A stretch of 64,000 nt of DNA from a virus: positions 62,001 to 126,000 of the IMG/VR virus record IMGVR_UViG_3300021375_000007; one strand, 5' to 3'. Positions 9,930-18,100 of the stretch are shown one piece after another. The translations under genes were made by a program, and so were the position numbers. The first letter of the stretch is position 1. The number at the start of each line of letters is the position of its first letter. The notes beneath the pieces were generated by a model. The model was not told the DNA's origin. It ran no database searches and saw only the letters and a program-made list of their open reading frames with translations.

Positions 9930-10840
9930 AAAATCTTCTCTTCCATTAATCGTTCCTCAGTGAGCCTATGAGTATTATCAATATAAGAAATAATATTCTG
10001 AAATCCTATTTCCGACGGATCTTTATCCTGAATATCAACAAAGTAAACTTCAATACCATTGCCCATGAAATATTCAGCCGTTTCAAATGCTTGCTTCCGT
10101 GCATCTTTATCTAAACACACATATATTGATGTTACTTGTTTTTCTACAATCCTCATTTTAAGTGTATTGCTAATCGTTTTACCAAATAACGGTATCGCAT
10201 TACGCTTTACGGCTATAGCATCAAATGCACCTTCGACTAGTATAATTGGCAAGTCCCAATTGATAAATAATTCAAACCCTATAATATCTTTAGATACCGG
10301 TGGATTATTATATTTAAAATTATCTGACTCATAATATGCTCGGGATACAAAATAATTCAACGAACCATTCGCGTCATAGCTAGGTATAATAATTTTGCCA
10401 CCATACTTGCCAGACTCACAGTAACCAATTCTATATTTCAATATATCAGCAATGCCTATAGCACGCGTTCTTAAATATGCAACTGCATTTCTATATTCTG
10501 GGTTTTTAGCATCTAATTCCCATAATGGTTTGAATTCTGCAGGTAATTCGACAACCGGTGTTTCTGTAGTAGTAACTTTATGTTTATATTCAGTTTCATC
10601 TAGCAATGTAAATAGATTTGAAATGCGTATTCTATCTACCTTAAGCTTTTTAAATAGCGTTACTAATTTTCTACCAGCTGCGTTACACGTCCAACAATGC
10701 CATGACTGATTAACATGGCTTACTTCAAGTTTACGTTTATGATGATGACAGAAAGGACAGAAATATGCAACATTACCTTTGTTAGTTGCACGCCCTTTAC
10801 CTAATACCGATTCGATTAGTCCGTCTAGTTTATAACCCAT
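9917..10840 (-). CDS. DNA primase, DnaG/gp61 type
   Basis: A 307-residue primase that makes RNA primers for lagging-strand synthesis. A zinc ribbon of the CHC2 type is visible (C28-x2-C31 and C49-x2-C52, in YFCPFC and WHCWTC). The TOPRIM core follows, with ILVEGAFDAIA near residue 200 and CLDKDA near 243 holding the catalytic Glu and Asp. Length matches single-domain phage primases without a fused helicase. It is first in a two-gene operon with the recombination nuclease, behind a host-type promoter and a roughly 100-base leader holding a hairpin. Confidence 0.9.
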   Translation of the reverse strand: MGYKLDGLIESVLGKGRATNKGNVAYFCPFCHHHKRKLEVSHVNQSWHCWTCNAAGRKLVTLFKKLKVDRIRISNLFTLLDETEYKHKVTTTETPVVELPAEFKPLWELDAKNPEYRNAVAYLRTRAIGIADILKYRIGYCESGKYGGKIIIPSYDANGSLNYFVSRAYYESDNFKYNNPPVSKDIIGFELFINWDLPIILVEGAFDAIAVKRNAIPLFGKTISNTLKMRIVEKQVTSIYVCLDKDARKQAFETAEYFMGNGIEVYFVDIQDKDPSEIGFQNIISYIDNTHRLTEERLMEEKILCML

Positions 10841-10854
10841 ATATTATATATTAG

Positions 10855-10882
10855 CGAGATCATTGATAAACCAACAATCTCG
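10855..10882 (-). promoter_or_regulatory. Leader hairpin just upstream of the primase start
   Basis: A perfect six-pair stem CGAGAT/ATCTCG with a 16-base loop lies 14 bases before the primase start codon, inside its leader. No T-run follows, so it looks like a translational or protein-binding element rather than a terminator. Confidence 0.4.
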
Positions 10883-10946
10883 TTTCGTCTTTGATTTTCA
10901 TTCATTGCATTCTGAAAACAAAAACAAAAAATTATTATTATTTTCT

Positions 10947-10977
10947 TTAATATAAGAAAAAAATCCAAAAGGTCAAG
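10947..10977 (-). promoter_or_regulatory. Host-type promoter of the primase and recombination nuclease operon
   Basis: The coding strand shows CTTG, 19 bases, then TATATTAA. The same bases can be read as a sigma70-like TTGACC-18-TATTAA. It lies between the endonuclease gene and the primase, leaving a leader of about 100 bases. Confidence 0.6.
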
Positions 10978-10980
10978 AGC

Positions 10981-11400
10981 TCAAAAGAACTTTTTTTCAT
11001 TTATCCATGATTCTGGTATTTGTTTCTCAGCCCATTGGATACCATGTTTGTCACAATAATCAGCATAAGTTGTCTTGGACCCCTTACTTATTTTTGATTT
11101 AGCCGACTGGAATACTAACCTAATATCTAATTCAGGTTGCTGTTTTTTAATTAGTAAATGCTTCTTTCTATCAGCAGCTACCCATCTACCTTTAGTTTCT
11201 ACTAATATGCCATTTGGCAATGTAAAGTCAACAGTATACTTACTCTTTCTTTCCGGTATTGTATATTCTATTACAGTATCCTCATATCCAAACTCAATCT
11301 TTTGTTCAGTTAATTGCTCTGATACTTTATGTTCGAATCCCGATCGATAGCCATGCTTTAACGCGGCTCTCCGGGCACGTGAATTAGATCCCCATCCCAT
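10981..11400 (-). CDS. Endonuclease I, Holliday junction resolvase of the T7 gp3 family
   Basis: A 139-residue protein with clear, nearly full-length similarity to T7 endonuclease I, which cuts four-way junctions and branched DNA. The catalytic set is visible: E23 in SGFEHKVSEQL, D58 in VDFTLPNG, and E68 and K70 in LVETKGRW, followed by DRKKHLL and the PELDIRLVF strand. AAGGA sits seven bases before the start. T4-like phages normally use the unrelated gp49 resolvase, so this looks like an exchange from a podovirus-type source. It is the last gene transcribed after the large baseplate block. Confidence 0.93.
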   Translation of the reverse strand: MGWGSNSRARRAALKHGYRSGFEHKVSEQLTEQKIEFGYEDTVIEYTIPERKSKYTVDFTLPNGILVETKGRWVAADRKKHLLIKKQQPELDIRLVFQSAKSKISKGSKTTYADYCDKHGIQWAEKQIPESWINEKKFF

Positions 11401-11415
11401 AACTTTTTCCTTAAA

Positions 11416-13155
11416 TTAATAATCCCATCTAACAATGAAATTTAAATCAACATCATTTCTTTTTTGTATCGCCTGAGCCAATTTACCAACCGCTAGCAAT
11501 TCGCAGTTATCATTATATAATCCAATCTCAGTTACATATGGTAATAGAGATCCGGTAGTCATTCCATCTATTCGCAATGAATCATATCCTTGCTTGACTG
11601 CTGATGGGTTAACTGATACATTCATCGTATCTTTAGGTATATTGCATAATACCGTATTTTCATATACTGTATGAGTGCCTTTATAATTAGCTGTAAATGC
11701 ACCTTGCAATGTATCGTGATATTTCGGCAATGGTGATGATACTACCATATGGCCGTTACGATAAAACACGTTTCCTGCGACATTTGTTTGATATAATGAA
11801 CCTGATATATAATGTGCGTTAGCTAAAGATTGTATCTCGGAATCCGTACAAGCATAATCATAAAATCTGATTTCTGCTAAACTACCGGAAAAATATCCAT
11901 ATGTTCTAGTAGTAGTATCTGCATTGCCAAATATCAATTGTGTATTAGTTTCAGTATAACCAATATTAGATGTATTAGCTGAAATAGTAAATGAACCAGT
12001 GGCACCATTGAAATATGGTTGTAATACATTATTTCGATGTACCAACGCTACATGATTCCAGGAACCAGTAACCGGATATGATAATTTACTAGCATCTATC
12101 ATAGCAGTTGCAACACCATTATCACCACCAATTGAAAATTGCATATCTCCTCGTCTCGTATCGCCAGTATTTCGAGTAGCTAATGATTCAATATGCATGG
12201 GAAATCTTTTAGATACCGTACGATCGGATTCTGATAATAGTAGCTCACTGTAATCATTAGCAATTGAACTTGTTACATATGATTCCAATAATCCTGTTAC
12301 CTGATTATATCGAGTTAATTCTTTTTCATACCTTTTAGATATAATAGGTCTCCATTGATCGGTAGGATATCCATTATGGTCAGATTTAATCCAAAATGAT
12401 ATTGACCAATCTTTTGTAGGATAGAAATTAAAATCTTTAATATGTTGTGTTGCAATATTATTATTGTTAACAAACTTTCCTGACAGGCCACTAGCACTAA
12501 TAGCACTAGTAGCAACGCCATTCTCTAAAACAACATTATTAATAGTAGACCCAAATTCTGGAGTAAAGGTTCGGCTATCAAACGGCATTGAACCATTTAA
12601 AGTTCCGGTTTGGTTTTGAAACTTACGGAACTCGTTATTGAAAGACCAATATGCAATTAATTTTTTACGGTTAGCAAACGAAGCAGAATTAATTAATGCA
12701 TCTCGTAAATTACCATTACCATCATCCTGTAAAGTGAAATTAGGAGTTTCAATTGAAACACTATTTGCCTTAATCCGCTCTCCCATTTCGAAATAAGGAA
12801 CGGATAATAATGATGCAGAATAAAACAAAAACTTATCTGTTTTTCGTCTATCAGTTAATTCTGCTGCCTTAGCAGGATCGTATGGATGGCGATAATATCG
12901 ATGGTCTATAGCATTCCAGGCTATATGCTGATTAATACCATTTGTATTGGTAGGATCATTCGCCGCAGAACTTGCACTAATGGATGGAGTTCTTTTTGCA
13001 TGAATTGCATGTAATAATTCATAACCAGCTGGTACGCCGGATGGCTCTCCACTATCATTGGTGGTTTGAGCGATGGCATAATTCTTGTAAGTCTGAAAAG
13101 GCGTAAACTGCTTATCGCTAGGTCGTAATGCTCGAAATACTGACGGTTGTGGCAT
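11416..13155 (-). CDS. LamG-domain tail protein
   Basis: A 579-residue virion protein. Residues about 240-450 form a LamG/concanavalin-like jelly roll, recognisable from WSISFWIKS, GSWNHVALVHRNNVLQPYFNG and AEIRFYDYACTDSEIQSLA; such domains commonly bind glycans. The last 45 residues (IGLYNDNCELLAVGKLAQ) repeat a motif found at the end of the next upstream gene, so the two share an attachment or assembly domain. It probably forms a surface-exposed part of the baseplate or fibre network that touches the host envelope. Confidence 0.65.
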   Translation of the reverse strand: MPQPSVFRALRPSDKQFTPFQTYKNYAIAQTTNDSGEPSGVPAGYELLHAIHAKRTPSISASSAANDPTNTNGINQHIAWNAIDHRYYRHPYDPAKAAELTDRRKTDKFLFYSASLLSVPYFEMGERIKANSVSIETPNFTLQDDGNGNLRDALINSASFANRKKLIAYWSFNNEFRKFQNQTGTLNGSMPFDSRTFTPEFGSTINNVVLENGVATSAISASGLSGKFVNNNNIATQHIKDFNFYPTKDWSISFWIKSDHNGYPTDQWRPIISKRYEKELTRYNQVTGLLESYVTSSIANDYSELLLSESDRTVSKRFPMHIESLATRNTGDTRRGDMQFSIGGDNGVATAMIDASKLSYPVTGSWNHVALVHRNNVLQPYFNGATGSFTISANTSNIGYTETNTQLIFGNADTTTRTYGYFSGSLAEIRFYDYACTDSEIQSLANAHYISGSLYQTNVAGNVFYRNGHMVVSSPLPKYHDTLQGAFTANYKGTHTVYENTVLCNIPKDTMNVSVNPSAVKQGYDSLRIDGMTTGSLLPYVTEIGLYNDNCELLAVGKLAQAIQKRNDVDLNFIVRWDY

Positions 13156-13171
13156 ATCGTGACATTATTTG

Positions 13172-14449
13172 TTAAAAGTCTAATTTAACTTTGATAAGTG
13201 CTTCTCTTGTAAAGGCTTTCAATACTGGCTTGCTTAATTTAGCAACAGCAAGCATTTCTTTTCTATCATTATATAATCCAACCGTTGTAAGATATACTTG
13301 AGGATCATTAACAAAAGTACTAAATGCTAACTGACCTAATGATCCGGTTACAAATGAAGGATTGTTTGAATAATTATATTCTCCATTCTTAACACGTACA
13401 TAATAATAAGTAGATTTTACTTGTTCCGATGATCTTGCTTGAATACCAAATTCATCGGATCCTTGAGTGATAGTAGCGGCTCCTGATATAGCAGTGAATA
13501 ATTTCATTGCATTATCACCTTGAACCTGGGATCCTGTTACTGTTTCGAAAGATGCATCTGCATCTAATGTATCAGCATTAAAAATTGCATATCCATGCTG
13601 AGGATAAAGGAGTCCATAATAAGTCGGAGTAGCTGGAGTATTAATACCATCTACAATTGAACCGGATACTAAGTTATAAACTAATCCAGCCTCAGATACA
13701 TCTCCTAAAGAAGCTCCGGAATCATCAATAACTCTTAATACTCTATTAGTACCATCTAATTGAACATTCGATCCAGTCATACCAGCATTAGACGATTCCC
13801 CACCTGCAACCGCTTGAGAACCTGATAAAAATGCAATATTGAATTCTACGTTACCTGGATCTAATTTTTCACGGAATCTAGCTCGATTAAAATTAACTAT
13901 ATAAATTCTATCGGTATCAACTCCATTAATAGTAAATTTAGTATCATTAGGCTCTAATACCAATTGAGCATATTGTTTATAAATAGCTCGAGTAGGAGTA
14001 TCATTATTTAAGTTACCTGTTAAATCAACAGAGCCAGATCCTAATCTATCGCCAAATGCAATAGATAATTGTGATGAACCTGTCCCTAATGGATTGCCAT
14101 TAAATACGTTTTGAAAATAAGTTTTCTGAGTTGCCGTAGCAGTCGAAGAAGTAAAGTAAGTTAAAAGGTTACCGACATTGTTTGAAAATAAAGCTTTTGT
14201 AACAGTTTCCTGTTGATTAGGAATAACATCTTCTGCGGGATCGAAGGTAGTAAATACTCTACCTAATCTAGCCGTTCTAGCAGCGACCTCTCTTTCTCGT
14301 ATAATCTGATTAGCCAATTGACTAGCTAATGATTGTATTTGCTGAGTAGTTGATGTGTTTGATGTTTCACCTGCAGGGGAAGCTGGCGTTCTTACTAAGG
14401 CTCTCCTGGTTTCTGCTGTACGTCTGACTGGTCTATTATTAAATGCCAT
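13172..14449 (-). CDS. Tail structural protein sharing its C-terminal domain with its neighbour
   Basis: A 425-residue protein. The N-terminus is Arg-rich (RRTAETRRALVRTP), then a helical stretch, then beta-rich Ser/Gly sequence. The C-terminus VGLYNDRKEMLAVAKLSKP closely matches the end of the LamG protein next to it. The TSGSQ/GS-rich segments match the style of the surrounding baseplate proteins. No enzymatic motif. I recognise no named family. Confidence 0.55.
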   Translation of the reverse strand: MAFNNRPVRRTAETRRALVRTPASPAGETSNTSTTQQIQSLASQLANQIIREREVAARTARLGRVFTTFDPAEDVIPNQQETVTKALFSNNVGNLLTYFTSSTATATQKTYFQNVFNGNPLGTGSSQLSIAFGDRLGSGSVDLTGNLNNDTPTRAIYKQYAQLVLEPNDTKFTINGVDTDRIYIVNFNRARFREKLDPGNVEFNIAFLSGSQAVAGGESSNAGMTGSNVQLDGTNRVLRVIDDSGASLGDVSEAGLVYNLVSGSIVDGINTPATPTYYGLLYPQHGYAIFNADTLDADASFETVTGSQVQGDNAMKLFTAISGAATITQGSDEFGIQARSSEQVKSTYYYVRVKNGEYNYSNNPSFVTGSLGQLAFSTFVNDPQVYLTTVGLYNDRKEMLAVAKLSKPVLKAFTREALIKVKLDF

Positions 14450-14462
14450 TTTCTTTTACCTT

Positions 14463-15134
14463 TTATGATTGCGATGTCGGTGCACCCGCCGTAGTAGCAA
14501 CTTCCAATCTACGCACAGTTAAGTTAATAGTAGCACGACCACCTGTCTCATTTCCTATAATTAATATAGTAGCTGATTTATCTGATAATAATTGCTCTTT
14601 TGCGGTTATTTCAAATTCAATGCCGGATACTGTTACAGATTGGGCGGCTTCATTATCACCAACGAATTGCGGTACTGTTGCACCGGAACTATTTGGAGCT
14701 GATCTTACAACTCTAACTTCAGCCACATCTGAATCAGAAAGAATAACTGTATATCCAAAGGATTGATTACCATTCTGGAAATTAACCGTTTGTGGATTAA
14801 TTCTTGTCTGCTCGCCTGATTCTAAATTAATAGTGTTTTGAGCTACTCTTACAACTGGTATCCTTGCAGTACCTTTTGGTAGTGTTACTAATTTATATTT
14901 CATCATCTGCGTTTCATCTGTCAACGCTTCAACAATTGGCAAATTCTCGATAGCCGCACCATAATATGCAGTACCTAATGGATGTGCCGGATTATATAAA
15001 TCGTAATCAATTTCAGAATCAGCTAAAGCAAATTGCGTGATTTGAAATTCATCTCTACCACGTGCTAATAATTCTCTACCTTTTTTTGTGAGAATTGCGT
15101 CTACTGTAATAGAACTATTGTTTAAGTATCCCAT
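14463..15134 (-). CDS. Conserved tail or baseplate protein (ILTKKGRELLARG type)
   Basis: A 223-residue protein. The N-terminal phrase VDAILTKKGRELLARG followed by FQITQFALADSEIDYDLY is typical of a conserved structural protein found in many marine T4-like and jumbo phages, usually left unnamed. The rest is beta-rich with a Thr/Ala/Ser tail. AAAAAGGAAG lies just upstream, behind a late-type motif. The family link is from memory of this phrase, not from a search. Confidence 0.55.
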   Translation of the reverse strand: MGYLNNSSITVDAILTKKGRELLARGRDEFQITQFALADSEIDYDLYNPAHPLGTAYYGAAIENLPIVEALTDETQMMKYKLVTLPKGTARIPVVRVAQNTINLESGEQTRINPQTVNFQNGNQSFGYTVILSDSDVAEVRVVRSAPNSSGATVPQFVGDNEAAQSVTVSGIEFEITAKEQLLSDKSATILIIGNETGGRATINLTVRRLEVATTAGAPTSQS

Positions 15135-15152
15135 AGTTTTACTTCCTTTTTA

Positions 15153-15160
15153 ATAAATAT
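15153..15160 (-). promoter_or_regulatory. Late-type motif before the 223-residue baseplate gene
   Basis: TATATTTATT on the coding strand, followed by AAAAAGGAAG and the start codon 18 bases away. Here the motif also fits TAnnTTTA, but nothing like TTTG lies at 19-21 bases upstream. Confidence 0.5.
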
Positions 15161-15175
15161 ACGCATGCTCGATAA

Positions 15176-18100
15176 TTACCTGATTCTCAAATTACCGTTA
15201 CGTGCATTCTGTGAATATATGATTTGATTTGGATTAGTTTCAAATACCGTTACTACAGCGCTATTGTCTGGTGTCTGTGTTGTCGGTACGTTTATATCTG
15301 CAGATGTTATACGACATCCATTATAATATAGATTATCTGTCTGAGTGAAGAAATCATCGTTATATGCAGCTGTTTCTAACGATCGGCTCACTACAATATC
15401 TAGATTGATATTCGAAGCTTGTATACGTGCATGCGGATCTCTAATAATTCGGTGATGTGGATATTGCCATAATCGTTCTACTTCAGATTGTGATAGCCGT
15501 ATACCATCATAAATTTGAACTTGTCCTATTAATCCCGCAAATCCATACGTACCACCATTTGCACCATCGGCACGCATACCAGAACCAATGCACCCAAATA
15601 TAGACTGCTTAGCTATCCAATCTATATAAAAATCAGCACCGCCATAAGCTATACCATTAATCCATAATTGGATATTAGTAGCATTGCCACTATCACCGCC
15701 ATCATATACTAATACAAAATGGTTTAAATCTTCTCTATTAAAATCGTTACCTACATACCATTCGGCGTATGGATATTCATTTGGAGAAATAAAGTGATAT
15801 TGTGGACTAAATCCAATTCCATTATGGTTACGAAATGATATAAATGGATTATTAGTATTATCAGCACCAAACATTACACGCAACGATCCGGTATGTCCAA
15901 CGTCTTCTTGAGCTAACCAAGATAAACTCCAGGAACCGCTAGGGCCACTACTAGGTATTCTTATATCATTAATATCAACAAACTCTCGACCATTATATCT
16001 TGCCTCTGATGATGATACAGATGCACTTACTCGAGTTAAGTTACCAGAATAAAAATTAAAATCAACAGGCTCGGTTGGAAATGGATCTACTTGAACATCT
16101 GATAATGAAATTTGGTTTAATGCAATACCCGTCGGTGTTGCCGAGGATGACTGTGCGTTAAATGCAAGATATAATTTTTGTGTCTGGTTAAACCCTGTCA
16201 GATCAAAACTAAATCGCGAGCCAGATCTACTAACCCCTACTCCTAAGGCCGATGGTGCAACACCACCTATTAATAGTGGTGCAAAATTATCGGCATAGGT
16301 TAATCCAGGTACTGAGCCTGTTATTGATGCGGAAAAATGAAATTGGTATGATGCATTACTAATACGATTAGTTAATTCAGCTGAAGATGTAGCATATATA
16401 AGTTTGAAGTCATATGTCTCTGTATTTAGACCATTCAATGGCTTGATATCATCTATATGAATTTTAGTCCGGCCATTATCCGTAAAATATCCAGAGCCGG
16501 AATATGGCCGGGTTGTGCCGTTATAATCATATGGTCCATATGGTCCTTGAGCATTAAACTCAACCTGCAGCCAACTAGTTGGATTAGCTGTCGCCTGGAT
16601 TATTGCGTTATCTAATACATATCCTGCAATTAAATCCGGAGCTCCTAAAATCCATGACCATGGACGGAAATTATTCGTAGGATGATTTGAAGAAGTTACT
16701 AATAAGAATTTACCAAAATTACCAGCTGTTATATCCAATTGGTTTGCAGTAGACCCGGTAGTGTCATTAAGTACTCTTTTATTACCTGTAGAACGTTCTG
16801 TATTTAAACTTAAATCATGAGCCCTACCATTAATATAGTTATTTAATGGATAGTGTCTAAAAGACTGGTTAGGATTATAATCACGCTCTACCTGCCGAAA
16901 TATTTCCGATTCTCTAGGATTTCTAATAACACTGCAAGTTGCCGGTATTTCAATATCATTATTATAATATCCAGTACTGGATGCAGTATATAATGCTTCT
17001 GTTATCGTATAGCTCATAGGAGCAAATGGATCTGAACCTGAGAATTCTGCTGTAAACGTGCCTGGCGTATTATCATAACCACTTGCACTTATATGGAATA
17101 CCGTACTTGCTTTTAGCAAATCTGCTACCGGCTGAATAGATCCTGAATACAATATATAGTCAGCTGATGAGGTTGGCTCTTTATCATCTATTAGAGCGGA
17201 ATAAGCAGGCTGTTCTACCGTCGGCTTATCATTTAATAAAACTTTAGAACGCTCTAATACGTTAGGTTCGACTAGCAATCCAACACTAGGTATAACACGT
17301 GCCGGTAACATTTGTTTTATCTGCTCGAATAAGCTAAAATCATATAAACTAAATACGCGAATATAATCATTTATATCATTTCTATCCGTATACTTTTTCC
17401 AATACTGCTGAGCAAATTTAGTTAGGTCTGGATAGCTCATTTCAAACTGATCATTCGGATCACCGATGTAATCATCCAATTCTACCGGTCCGATATGATT
17501 GAAAATTTCTTTGTTATATTGATCGGCAGCACTATAAAATAATCCTAATCGTTCTGAATCGATAGGTGCATTTTCAAATTTACTTCTTTGTGCTGTATTT
17601 TCTGGTGATAACACATTAACCAATCGATTATTATCTAATCTAATTTTTTGGCTACGGAAATTATTACCTCCTAAGGAAGGAGCGTCAACATAATATGTTT
17701 CTATATTATTATCATAATTAGTTTCATTTGCAAATCCACTAGCTGTTGCAAAAGTAGTCATTCCAGCACCAAAAGATAATTTGCTTTGATCTGGATGTGA
17801 ACTAGTAATGCTTGTAATTACAGAATGATTAAAAGTATGTTGATCGGTACCGAACACATAATGACGAGTTAATGTATCAAATGACGATGTTTCATTGTTA
17901 CCTACATATGAAGTAGGATTAAAAGTATGCAAATCAAAAGTAGCATCATTAATCTTTTCAATATATTCACGATATTCTTGAATAGATCCACTTAACCCTT
18001 GAGTAATACCAACAGCAGAATTTGCAATACCTCCTACGTAATGCAAATCAGGCGTACGCCAGGCTTCATTATAACTTGCACTATTAGCCCCAGCCATTTG

